Numbered from the stretch's first letter, positions 1-58,223 are shown. The stretch is 64,000 nt of DNA from Lucifuga dentata (GCA_014773175.1 VXCM01001468.1:1-64000); one strand, 5' to 3'. Numbers and translations: made by a program. The notes: generated by a model not told the origin, from the letters alone.

Positions 1-47321
<47,321 letters not shown>

Positions 47322-48037
47322 ACTTTATCGAGTAGAACAAGTTGCCCCTCCGACTCCAAAATTGCCCCCACCCCCCCANCCCCACCTTCACATGTCCCTT
47401 ACCCCCTTCAGTCACAATCTACCACTACCACCTTACTACAGCCATCCAACACAGTAATCTCCAACTGGAACACAAAGCAACCGACAACCCATCCAACAAA
47501 TTGAACTAGAAATGGCTTATATTATAACTTTGGACCTATAAGCCAATGTTGCCTAAGTATTACAAAAATGAAATGATAAAAATGTCCATGAGTTTTTGGA
47601 AGTTCCTGTGATAATGCAGGCTTCTATCTGTTGTATATTCTTTATGTTTGTTGTGATTGTTAAAAATGATTTTTCTCTTCTGTGTAAACAGTAGCAAATC
47701 CCTGTACCCCCTTATTTCAGAGAAGAGAATGTCCTTTTTAGATTGAAGACTTTTCTCTGTCTTGATTCAGGAGTTGTTTTGCTTTTGTAAATCCGGATCC
47801 ACTGTCGTTAGGATTATATACCTCCCTGTCAGTGAAAGGGAGGGGGCTCTTTTTTAAATTGGTGAACCATTCATTCATTTTTAGTCCATAATAAAAAAAA
47901 ATTAAAAAAAAAAAAACTCCCCTTATTGATTGTAGAAGGGATTCCATAATCCCAGTAACTCTAATGTAGAAAAAAAATAAAATTTCTAACATTGTTTTTG
48001 TTTTGTATCTCAAACAAAACATATGTCTTTACTCACA

Positions 48038-48072
48038 GGGGTTCAGGGAGATGGGAAGAGGGAGGGGATGGG
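48038..48072 (+). promoter_or_regulatory. Second G-rich quadruplex-type tract in 3' UTR
   Basis: Six runs of three or four G occur within 35 nt with loops of 1-5 nt, about 220 nt upstream of the tract at 48295. The pattern fits a quadruplex on the mRNA strand, weaker than its neighbour because the loops are longer. Confidence 0.5.
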
Positions 48073-48294
48073 TTAGCTTTGCTGATAATACATTACGTAA
48101 TTTAAGAAAAAAATAACACTGTTGCCAAAGAGAAGATCTCTTTGCTTGAAAAAAAAATGCGTTTAGAAAAAGATAAAAATAAAGAGAAAGAATATCTATT
48201 TTTATAAATGATAATTAAAATAATGATTATTCAAGAATTTTTACAAGAATCTGGATTTGAAAAAAATGAGAAAAATATTTTGACTGGCTAACTA

Positions 48295-48320
48295 GGGGGG
48301 CCGGGGCGGGAGGGAGGGGG
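48295..48320 (+). promoter_or_regulatory. Predicted G-quadruplex in elavl4 3' UTR
   Basis: Five G runs of length 6, 4, 3, 3 and 5 are separated by loops of 1-2 nt (CC, C, A, A). This is a very stable quadruplex pattern on the mRNA strand, embedded in otherwise AT-rich UTR. It is seen directly; folding is inferred. Confidence 0.6.
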
Positions 48321-49423
48321 CACCACCTTGTCTTGTTCGTTCTGCCGTTGGTACTTTATAGGATCAAAGATTGTTTGTTTTTTGGGATTCCAAGTTGGCA
48401 ATGATTTTGAAGATGAAAGGTTTTGTGAAAAAGGGATGCACACTAAGGCAGGTGATTTTGGTAATTTTTCACATATGTACAAGTGCGTAATTATTCAACA
48501 GCGATACCCAAAAGGGAAGGGAGAGGGGTCTTTCCAAGGCCTAACCATCCTTGTAGTCCAGAGCCCAAAGCAAGAAGACCCTTTGTCCACTTGTTTTCCT
48601 GTTTTGTCATCAGTCAATATGGGATATTGGTAATAAATAGATATATACACATCTATCCATTTAGAAAGCATACTATACATTATATAATTTTCTTCGCTCT
48701 GCGTTTGTGAACTTACATTTGAAGAACTTCCTTTTAGTGATCAACAGTAGGTGCTATACTGCATTATTCACATATCTTAAATATCCAAGTTTGTTGTTCT
48801 ATGTGTTGTTTAAAGAAAAAAAAATACTTCGATGTTGGCATTGACTTGAGCTGCTGTTCTTTGTTTGTTTATTGTTGGCCCAAAAATCTGGTGAGACCAT
48901 TTCTTTGCTGAATAACCAGATAAATGACTTTGGGCCTTGTAAGAATCACTGAACAAGTTTTTATTTATTTACTTTTTTGTTTGGCTTGCTGACATTTAGG
49001 TTATTTGCTGAGCGTGAAACGTTTGTCAGAATTTAATAATGATTAGCTAGTTCTGTTAGTCTAGGTATTTGTTTCCTTAAAAAGGATCTATGACAACTGT
49101 GTCTTTATTTGCTGTGTACAAATAGATGATATATATAAATATATATAGTCTACATTTGTTTTACAATATCTACTGTACTCTGAGTTGTCGCTGTTATTTT
49201 TGTTTGAGCTCGTCTTTTTCATATTGACAACTTATTATGAAGTGGTGGTTAAGTTACTTACAAAAACTTGTGAGGAAAATGTTCAATTGTTGTCATGTCG
49301 CTTGTGAAGCAAAAAAATGATCTGGATTATCTTTAAGTTAACTACCGCGGCAAAAGAAACTGAACAAAAAGCTTTGAGTATAATTGTATTTGTTTAGCAG
49401 TTTGTTTACTTAACTATTTTTAA

Positions 49424-49505
49424 ACTATTTATTTTTCTATTTATTTGTATTTATTATATATTTATTAATTAATTTATCTGTGTATTTATGTATTTATTTG
49501 TTTCA
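49424..49505 (+). promoter_or_regulatory. AU-rich element cluster in elavl4 3' UTR
   Basis: Seven ATTTA pentamers occur within about 82 nt, including overlapping ATTTATTT forms; only a few G or C bases interrupt the tract. A nonamer-like TTATTTATTTA also lies upstream at 48961-48971. AU-rich elements bind Hu proteins, TTP/ZFP36 and AUF1, so auto- or cross-regulation of the mRNA is a reasonable inference. Confidence 0.6.
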
Positions 49506-49827
49506 TTGTCTGTGTATTTGCGTGATTCTGGTACAGGGAGGGGGGCGTTTCTGAGCAAAAGGGAACAAAGCGACTAGTGGAGAGGCTCTTCCAGTAGTCC
49601 ACTGCACTGAGAGAACTTTTAGTACGTTTGTGCTTTGTACCAATATATCAAAATTACAATATAAAAAATCCTAAAAGTCAAGAAAACTGAAAAAAATGTC
49701 CGGAGGGTTGGGGGACGCTCTTCCCTTATTACTAGAAACAGTTACTCGCTATGCATAACCTAGTTAATAGTTAAATTTGCTATTGCTTTTTTCTTGTCTT
49801 GTTAAATGAAATCTTTAGATCTTTTTC

Positions 49828-49833
49828 AATAAA
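49828..49833 (+). terminator. Proximal polyadenylation signal AATAAA of elavl4
   Basis: A canonical AATAAA in the context tcaataaagttt lies about 2.5 kb after the stop codon. Downstream sequence is T-rich with cagttgttctgg about 30 nt later, suitable as a U/GU-rich downstream element. This is a plausible end for a shorter mRNA; usage is not provable from sequence. Confidence 0.6.
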
Positions 49834-51061
49834 GTTTAGTCTTAATAGAATGTTATAAACAGTTGTTCTGGTTCAATATAACCTGTGATAAGTTTGTGTA
49901 GTTCTAAAAGCCACTCCGTCCACACCCTCCCTCCACTTACTACCGCTTTGTGATGAAACCTTATGCAAAAATGTGGGTCTGAAAGCATAGTTTTCAGCAA
50001 ACATTTTCTATAACATTCAGCTTTTGGAGGCTTGGGCAGATACGTTTTAAAGAGCAAATGCCCATTGTTGTTTGAGGGTCATTCATTGCACTGGACTAAA
50101 ACGGTTTAAAAGTCACTCAAGAGTCAAAACTTATTTTTAAAATTTTCATCATGTTTTCAAATTACATACCAACAAATCTTTAAAAAAAAATTATAAATTG
50201 TTACCGTCACACACTAACTGTAATTTACAGAAGTTGTTGCTATACTTAAAAAGTACTCTGTAGGTATGAAAAGGGATTGTACCAATTCTATATTTTATAT
50301 ACTCTAATACGATATATATTATATATTTTGAAAGTTGAAAGGTAAGGGAATGGTTCCAGAAGTAAATACGTAATTGGATTTTTTTTTTTTATTTGTTGTT
50401 AAGACTTGAAAACATGAAAGAGGTGTGTGGAGAACATTGTAAACACTCAGACGCATGCTCATATATTACATCTTCTCCCTCACACCTCAGTCATCTGCCG
50501 GGTCATATGACATCATTACCACCATCCAATCATCATCTGCATCATCCAATCACATAGTGTTCTGAATTCATAACAGCAACCAACTAATCAACCAACCAAC
50601 CAGACCCTTTCATGCTCCCCACTGCTGTCGGGAGCTTGAATTATGCAACGACCCCAGTAGAATGTTGTTCTGATGTGTGAACTTATTTCCTACACTGTAT
50701 GACTTTTGAACTCTTACGATGTGAGCCTGTGTTCCGTCTAGACCCTGTGCGTGCGAGTGCGTCCTTGTGTGTGTGTGTGCGCACGTGCGTGTCTACATCT
50801 ATATGCCTGTAAGTCGGTGTACGTATATATGTTAGTGATTATTGATGATTTTGTATTTGAGTCTGTTCAGTGCACATGTAATACTCAGTGTGTCTGTCCC
50901 CGAGTGTGTGCGAGCATGCGTACGTGTGTAAGGGAGCGCGTTTGTGAGCGTGTGTGCATGTGTTTGAAACCTGTCCGTGTGTGCACGTCAGGGTGTTTGA
51001 AACATGGGGCTGCGTCACCTCGCTCTATGCCCAATCCCTATGGCTCACACCATCCCCTGTA

Positions 51062-51184
51062 GCGCCTTATAGTGGCAGCCTGCCAGTAGGAACAACGCAG
51101 CCAGTAGTGGAGGAGGGAAGGTNGCGCCTTATAGTGGCAGCCTGCCAGTAGGAACAACGCAGCCAGTAGTGGAGGAGGGAAGGT
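51062..51184 (+). repeat. Identical 61-bp blocks either side of one N
   Basis: Copy 1 (51062-51122) and copy 2 (51124-51184) begin GCGCCTTATAGTGGCAGCC and end GGAGGAGGGAAGGT with no difference seen. The only base between them is N at 51123. Most likely two contig ends overlapped by 61 bp and were placed side by side; the true UTR would then be 62 bp shorter. Confidence 0.85.
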
Positions 51185-51583
51185 GAACAGAGGAACTAGG
51201 CTCTTCTTGTCAGTTTTCATTTTTTTTTCCTCCTGAGATGTGTTTGTTTACTATCTGAAAAAATCTATAAACTAAATCTTTAAAGACAAAAAAGATTAAA
51301 AAAAAATGTTCACAGGGCCCCGTGACTGAGGCTCTCTCTACTCTCTCCTGCTTATGTTATTACTTAACAATTATCAATGATGATTATTATGATTATTATT
51401 GCTATTATTCTTAGTATTCTTATTATTAATCCAATTACTGCGATGAATGACTTCATGTTATCCTTGCTAGTTTAGGTCATTTCTGAAACTGGAAACAAAA
51501 TAAAAATCTTGCTGTAAATGTTTGTTTTTTCTTTTTCATAAAACTGTTGTGTTTGAATTATTTGTACTTTTGAATGTTGGGAC

Positions 51584-51589
51584 AATAAA
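51584..51589 (+). terminator. Distal polyadenylation signal AATAAA of elavl4 (another at 51499)
   Basis: AATAAA at 51584 is followed by tgaggtgttaag and then T/G-rich gctttgctgtttcttgtc, a good cleavage and downstream-element context. A second hexamer lies upstream at 51499-51504. The following sequence loses the AT-rich UTR character and enters repeats within about 400 bp, which supports a transcript end near 51610. Confidence 0.55.
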
Positions 51590-51967
51590 ATGAGGTGTTA
51601 AGAGCTTTGCTGTTTCTTGTCATGATCGATTAAGCATTGACACAGTAATCAGGAAATCCTGTTGAGTTTCACATTTTCTGGCATAATTCACATCAAATAA
51701 AACATATAATCAATAAGGAATAACGTACAATTCAGCATAATTCAGACTGTACTCTTTGGGAAAGGTGTTCCAAATATTTTGCACATTCAGTGTAAATGTA
51801 CTTATTACTGTCAGGCACCAGGAGTTAGATCTCAAAATAGCAACACAACACAACAGACCTGTACCTGTGAGTCATACATCTGTGTTTACTGTGACCTTAC
51901 ACCTGCTGAGGAACAGTCACGACCATCAAGAACAAAGCAGTAAAGTGTAAATATAAGTATAGTAATC

Positions 51968-53396
51968 CCTCCGCGAAGGATTTTATAGGCAAGGTACAAA
52001 TGACTTTGGCATGCCAATTGTAGCAAAATTGTAAGAAATACAAAAACCAAAGAAATAAATTTTTCCAGCTTGGTCCAGAAGTCTGCAAACAACAAGTTGT
52101 GTGAATTGAGCCAGAACTGTAGGAGGAGATGTGAAAAAAAACTTTTGGGAAAAATTCAAAATTTTGGGAAAAATTCAAAATTTGGGGGAAAACTCAAAAA
52201 TGGCAGAAAATCTAGTCAAAAATAGGGGTGGCCCATATGGTTGGATGCGTACAGACCCACAGAATCCAGGAAAAGACATTTTGATTCTATCACTTACGAT
52301 TCAATGGTTATAGTCCAAAATGTAAACAGCACCACCATTAGGCCAATCAGTGTTTTTTGTTTTTTTTGTCTGAGTAGTGGATGGGATTTTGATCTAAGTT
52401 TTGCTGCTGTTGTTGTTTTAGACTTCTTAGCCGTGAACTATGTGTTATTATGACGGCAGCAGATGTAACACTTTAGTACAAGATAAATTTCCCTTGAGGG
52501 ACAATAAAGTATATTATGAACTTGATTTTGTAGCTTTTAGAGTTTTTGAGATCCAACGGTTTCAGGAAAAATTGAAAGAAAATTCAAAATAGCAGATAAT
52601 ATACCAGCTGAAAATGGGCGTGACCTACATGGATTGCTGCATCTCTGCCCAAGGAATAGAGGGAACAAAGAATTTTGATTCTACAATGTACAGTTCAGAA
52701 CATATTGACCAAATGTTATTGTGGTTGTCATGGCACTGCCATCAGGTCAATGATGATTCATTTTTTGCAGAAGTCTTTAATGCAGGTCCACCAAATTTGG
52801 TTACAGATTAATTCATTCATGAGATGTAGCACATTTTGTAGATTGTGATGATTAAGCCAAAACTGTAGGAGGAGATATGAAAGAAGTTTAGGAAACAATT
52901 TAAAATGGCAGAAAATCTGGTCGTGCAAAAATGGCCTTTGCCTATTTGGTTGGATCCCAAGGAATCCAGGGGAAAAAAAACTTTCATTCCATGGCTTATG
53001 GTTCAAAAGTTATAGACTAAAATGTAAAACTGGTCATTATAGTGCCACCATCAGGTCGATCGCCTCCACAATTCTTTCTCTTTTCATTATCTATCTGCCC
53101 TCCAAATTTTGGGGAAAATTCAAAAATGGCGAAAAATCTAGTCAAAAATGGGTGTGGCCCATATGGTTGGATACAGACCCACAGAATCCAGGAAAAGACA
53201 TTCTGATTCTATCACTTAAGATTCAGTGGTTATAGACCAAAATGTAATCATGGTTATTACAGCGCCACCATTAGGCTGATCAGTGCCCTCCAAATTTGAT
53301 CCAAATCTGTCCATAACTTTTTGAGATATCCTGCTAACAAACAAACAAACAAACAAGCAGACAAAAGACGGTGATCACATAACCTCCTTGGTGGAA
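51968..53396. repeat. Compound interspersed repeat with about four diverged ~250-bp units
   Basis: Inverted, CTCC-GCxAAGGA-like ends are visible at 51968-51980 and 53383-53396; the right side carries an (ACAA)n tract after gatatcctgctaac, a combination common in fish interspersed repeats. Inside, a unit recurs near 52100-52352, 52528-52755, 52850-53060 and 53095-53290. Its landmarks are AAAATGGCxGAAAATCTxGT, CCCATATGGTTGGAT, AGAATCCAGGAAAAGACATT, TTATAGxCCAAAATGTAA and GCxCCACCATTAGGC. A foreign-looking segment 52353-52527 separates units one and two. The superfamily is not certain. Confidence 0.65.
52353..52527 (+). repeat. Possible retroelement tail nested in the compound repeat
   Basis: This segment interrupts the unit pattern and ends in TTTCCCTTGAGGGACAATAA-AGTATATTATGAA, resembling the 3' tails (ttccccttggggacaataaagta) often seen on fish retroposons. 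The orientation is plus by that tail. It lacks a clear target duplication, so the nested-insertion reading is tentative. Confidence 0.35.
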
Positions 53397-55688
53397 GTAA
53401 TAAAACACAATGCTGAGTTCAGTCGGTTCTTTAAGGCGACGCTACAGGACAGAAGGGAGGAATCAGCTCATATCAGTGAGATAACACTGCCCCCTGTGTC
53501 GCTGCAAGAGTATCCAAGATCTGAGTTCACTGCTGCTCCTCACCAGGTAAGAACACATTAATCTGGTAAATAACACGCTTTATGTGTCAAGTCTGATTTT
53601 TGTTTTTCGCACAGAAAACCTGGTCAGTGGGCTCAGCAGAAGCTAAGAATAAGGCCTCGTGTTTTGTTTGACGAGGGAGAAGCAGCGTTGTAACCGGCTC
53701 AGCACTGCGGCAGGCCACATGTGCTCATCAATATCAATGTTCGACGATGAAATTACCCAGTATAATGTCCAGCGATGTGAGCCCAGCTTTACGCCTTTAT
53801 AATCCAAATCAAAGCGAAGAGCATTAGCGAGGTTGTGGAGGAGATGATGGTTGTTAAAATGTGATGTGTCCAGCCAGCCTTGTCTTTCCTCTCCCGTTGT
53901 TAGCGACTTAATGAGCCTCTACCCTCATCAAAGCAAGAGTAGATGGGAGAACAAGAGTCACTATGTGCTCTCCAGTCCTCTACGAACTAGTTTTATATGG
54001 GTTTAAAGGCATATCTAGTTCAATAAACAACTGTTGATCATTTTGACTTTAATGCGCTGATGTTAAGGGAGTCGACTGATTTATTCGGCTGTGGGGAAAA
54101 AAAACAACATTCAGAATGAAAATCACTAAACTTATGTGAAGCGGAGAAGATGTTTAAATCCTGAAGGAAGTCTCTTTATGAGAGCTGTTGGATTTCATAC
54201 AGCTCCGTTCTCACCATATTCTGTCACCAGGTGCAACCATATGATACTGCCTCTCAGTTTCTATATAAACCACTTCTCATCTGCCTGGGTGAGAGCTGAT
54301 CACACTTGCTCCATGGTGAGAATGTCAGCATCCTGCCGTGCTGTGATGTAGACGGTAGTTCTGCCAAATGACAAGCACGAGCCTCGCAGTCGGAGGCATA
54401 TTATTTGATAAGGAGCTACTTTTCTTTGACAAATCTGAGTAGTCAAATCTGTGCAGCAGGGAGCTGTTGTTGCCCTCTAGCTCTCCTTGGTGCGTTCTGA
54501 TCTAAATGGAAAACCTCTGCTCACCCCTTTGTCCATTTTACAGATTTCACGCCACCTAATCAAAAGACACTCAACTTTGTTGCATGTTATTTTACACCCA
54601 TGCAGCATAAATTAGTGGGAGAGCCCAGTTCTTTTTCTGATTTGGCTTTAATAGTGATCGGAATGATAGTTTAACATTGATAAACTGCTTTCAAACTAAA
54701 TCCTGTCATGAAACGGCATATTCTTCCCTGCAACCCTGCATGTTACTGCAATGTTACGTTACATTTATAGTGTAATAAGCAATGTTTGGTGGCCAGATTT
54801 TACTGGGGTGGACGCGCCGACAATGCCTATTAAATTAGTCAGTGTTTTTTTGTGCAGTATAGTATCATAGCAGTACAGAGAATCTTAATCTTGCCCTTTA
54901 AACATCACAATACAAAATTAAAAAACATGTTTTAAGTTACGCTAGTATTTAATGCACAGGACACACGCTTTGTCAATACTACATAGCTTAGTCCCAAATT
55001 CCTTTACTGGCTTACTTTAAATGGTAGTTTTTCAAGCTACATGAGAAAAAATTGGTTTCTTTGACGAATTAATACATTTTATTTGTAGGCGCCTTTCACA
55101 GCACTCAAATACCTTACAATCTGTTATCAAATATTTCTGTTTACTACAATTTTACTGCCTTGATAATCAAAACTGAATTTGTAAAATTTAAAATTTGAAT
55201 CAAATATGGTTATTTTAATGCTTTTTTTCTGTTTGTGGCTACTGCATAGAAAACTTGAATTCTCATTGGACGCCTTTTTTCCTTCCCTTTTGTGTTTGTT
55301 TTCCTCCTATTACAAGTCCGTAAAATAACCCAAACACTAAATTAACCAATTTCAGCAAACCTGCTGAATTTGATAATTCTGTTCAAAACAATTAAAATCA
55401 GACAAATAGAACAAAGTTAGTTTGTTGCTGGTTGAGAACATTAACAGTATAAGTGGAATGCAGGTTCACATGCACACCCTCAATGGCAAAATGTGTCTTC
55501 TCTCCTGTGAATGCTTGTTTGAGTACCGAGCAGCAGCGGGTGAGAGAGAAATCATGCACAGTTTCCTTGCATCTCGCTTTATCTCTGTCACTCTCTCCCT
55601 CTCCATCTCTGTCTATTACAAATACCGTTGCAATAAAATTACTTGAATTCACTATGAAACTTTGAGGTACCATAATGCTTTCATCCAT

Positions 55689-56442
55689 CCTGAGCAGATT
55701 AACCTGAGCAGAAACAAGAGATACCTTCTGCAAGTAGAGACCAAGTCCTGCTTCTACCTGCAGCCAAACAGCCTACACAAACAACACACACAAAGCCTAC
55801 ACAAACAACCTATACACAGCCTACACAAACAACTTACACACAGCCTACACACAGCCTTCACAAACAACCTACATACACAGCCTATACAAACGACTTACAC
55901 ACAGCCTATACAAACAGCCTACACAAACAACCTACACACAGCCTATACAGCCTACACACAACCTACACACAGCTACACAGCCTACACAAACACCCTACAC
56001 ACACAGCCTACACAAACAAAACCTACACACAGCCTACACAAATAGTCTACACACACAGCCTACACACAAACAACATACACACAGCCTATACAAACAGCCT
56101 ACACACACAACCTCGACAAACAGCCTACAAACAAAGCCTACACACACAGCCTGCACACAGAGCCTGTCCTCACTACATTACTAAGCATTAATTGTGGTGT
56201 AGTCATAGAGGATGTGAGTATATGTGCCTTCACGCTTACACTCTATGAACGGGCAGCGAAAAATGAAAACAGAAAAATATGCAGCAATCAAGGAATTTTC
56301 TTTGTAAAGTGGGAAAAGTTGCAGAATATTCGCTGGTCTACATGGAGTCGTGTTGCTGAAAACACAGAAGCTTCTGTCAGGCAGTCAGATGCAGCCAGTC
56401 ACAGCTGATGATGTGATCTGCAGCACATCTGCACAAAGCATT
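55689..56442. repeat. Old interspersed repeat, copy 2, interrupted by a minisatellite
   Basis: The left block (55689-55765) and right block (56215-56442) match copy 1 at 29672-29972. Between them lies the CCTACACA minisatellite. The order of blocks is the same in both copies, so the minisatellite is an expansion or insertion inside a pre-existing repeat. Confidence 0.55.
55770..56163 (+). repeat. Minisatellite of CCTACACAAACAA / CCTACACACAG units
   Basis: About 390 bp of imperfect tandem units of 11-14 bp. The common core CCTACACA or CCTATACA is followed by AACAA or CAG. Higher-order alternation of the two unit types is visible. The plus strand reads open for over 100 codons as a His/Thr/Gln/Leu repeat, but this is a by-product of the unit composition, not a gene. 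Confidence 0.85.
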
Positions 56443-57247
56443 TGAAGTGCTTTCTTTTCAAACGCATTCTTGCAGCTCACATTCCTCAGGCTGCAGCAGG
56501 AGAGGATACAGCTGGCTAGCTTAAAGACTAGACATCTCTGGTACATTCATGCAACTCAATCCGAAGTCAATCAATTCCGGCACGTTGGAAGGGATTCCAT
56601 CCAGAAGCATCTCAGACGAGGCAGGCAGCAAGGTCAGGAGCAGCGGGGCACAAACCTTCACACAGCAGAGACCCTGCTGCTGTTTGTGTTCTAAAAATGT
56701 GTCTGAAACTCATCTGGAACTGGTCCAAAATAGTGGGTGTTTGGCCTAAGTAAGCCGTTTTCTTGCCAACAGTATTATACAGAGGCTGAACTCTTTATAG
56801 GGACTCTATCAGAACTTCCTCTCAAGTTCTGTATCAATTGTGGATATATTAGAATAACTGTATACAGTGTTCGAAGATGGTGCCCCGTTTATTTCCATGT
56901 CAACTTGCACAATGCCTCAAAGAGTTTTCAGGCTTTCATGTTTTTGCCCAACATGAGTATTACAGCCCAGTTCATACATGCATGAAAAGGACAAACACAC
57001 CGATAACACCCTTAATACCTTTTATCATATATTGGATATAATTGCTCTAATTCTGATAAAGCAAACAATCACCTGTTCTTTTGTTGTGTGTGTGTCCGCT
57101 ACACAAAAATCACTGCACAGTTCCACAGCGTCTTGATATGAAACCAGTATCCTCACTAGGATTGGAATTTAGTTTTTTGGTTCTGTTGAAAGAATAACAG
57201 TCCAACATCCTCCTGCCTTGCTCAAGAATACTTCACCCTAGCAGATG

Positions 57248-58223
57248 TAGGGCTGGATGGTATGAAAAAAATTTTTATTACAATATTTTTTTTTTATATT
57301 GATCGTTATCAATATATATCTTGATATAAAACATGACAAAGATTTTGCTGCATTTCAAGTCCTTTGAACTTAAGGCTTATTTTAACATTTTCTTTATGCA
57401 TGTTCTGAACATAAAAAAAAACCCCAACAATTTTATGAACTGAAAACCTGCAAATTTCAGTCATCCTTAATAAATAAATCCAAATTAAATAAACAGCAAC
57501 CCAAAATATATCATGTATTTTCCAAAAAAAGCTACAGCAGCACGTGATGTCTTTGTGTTTTTTGGTGGTACGGTGCAATGGCAGACAAAGCAGACTGTAT
57601 ATGTTAGTTTGTTGGCATGGAGTGTCTCCGAGTGCATTGTTGCTTGTCCTGGGGGACAGGTTTTAAGTCACTGCTGTGTGACCCTAGCAGTTACACTCTG
57701 TGTGCTCAACTGGATGGCAGCACTTCAGATGGTAAAATAAATCTGCTGTACAGCTGTGCTTCGTCAGCACTGGTTTCTGGAAAATATTACAGTGACATCA
57801 CCATTCTGTTTTGTGTCGGAGTTTAAGTAACCAAAATGACGCCACACCTCTGACATTTTTTTTACCTTGCTTATCTACAACGTCCACTTTCTTTGGGACA
57901 GTAACGGCTGTTGAGCTGTTACTTTCTTCGTCATCATTTGATTTTTTTCCTCTGGAGTTTCCTCACTTTCTGACATCTTTGTCTGACGTTTGCTCACATA
58001 TCACCACACAGGCTGCAGCATGTTCACCGTTTAGCAAAATGCTGCTTTGAGGAAGTGGGCGGGGCTGTTATTATGACATTGCCACCAGATTGGCTAGTTT
58101 GTTCCAGCTATTGGCTGTTTGAGCCATCATTAACTTACTGCACTATTTTATATCGACTTTATATTGACGTCCTTATTTTTATACCGCAATGCGACTTTAT
58201 ATCATTTATATCATCCAGCCCTA
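57248..58223. mobile_element. Internally deleted hAT element with 8-bp target duplication
   Basis: The ends are TAGGGCTGGATGGTATGA and, inverted, TAGGGCTGGATGATATAA. Directly outside both ends is the 8-bp duplication AGCAGATG (57240-57247 and 58224-58231), diagnostic for hAT insertion. At 976 bp it is too short for a full transposase. A decayed BED zinc-finger segment is present on the minus strand inside. The perfect target duplication argues for a fairly recent insertion despite the decayed coding part. Confidence 0.9.
57693..57976 (-). pseudogene. Decayed N-terminus of a BED zinc-finger hAT transposase
   Basis: Reading the minus strand from the Met codon at 57976, an acidic/serine stretch starts MSESEETPEE and continues in a shifted frame as DEESNSSTAVTVPKKVD. 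Another shift leads to MSEVWRHFGYLNSDTKQ, a BED-finger start with the aromatic W and F positions, and a third to DLFYHLKCCHPVEHTEC, the His-containing end of the finger. The breaks fall in A-runs and at an internal stop, and no RNase-H core follows. ZBED-type fingers are the DNA-binding part of hAT transposases. The segment is non-functional as read. Confidence 0.7.

Larger units (their letters stand above)
47322..51610 (+). promoter_or_regulatory. elavl4: elavl4 3' untranslated region (proximal and distal forms)
   Basis: AT-rich non-coding sequence follows the stop. It starts with a C-rich stretch (47343-47415), then carries G-rich tracts at 48038-48072 and 48295-48320, an AU-rich cluster at 49424-49505, GU-rich sequence at 50740-50980 and three AATAAA signals (49828, 51499, 51584). 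Long, AU-rich 3' UTRs are typical of neuronal ELAV genes and are targets for Hu proteins and microRNAs. The distal limit is inferred from the last signal plus about 20 nt. The continuous UTR beyond 49850 is an inference. The segment 51062-51184 contains a duplicated 61-bp block that looks like an assembly artefact. Confidence 0.7.

Noticed and set aside
55662..56045. 127-codon frame of His/Thr/Gln/Leu repeats
   Set aside because: It is a direct translation of the minisatellite with no start context or conserved flank.
55770..56163. Regularly spaced repeat units that could suggest a CRISPR-like array
   Set aside because: Units are 11-14 bp, contiguous and variable, with no unique spacers, in a vertebrate genome. 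It is a minisatellite.
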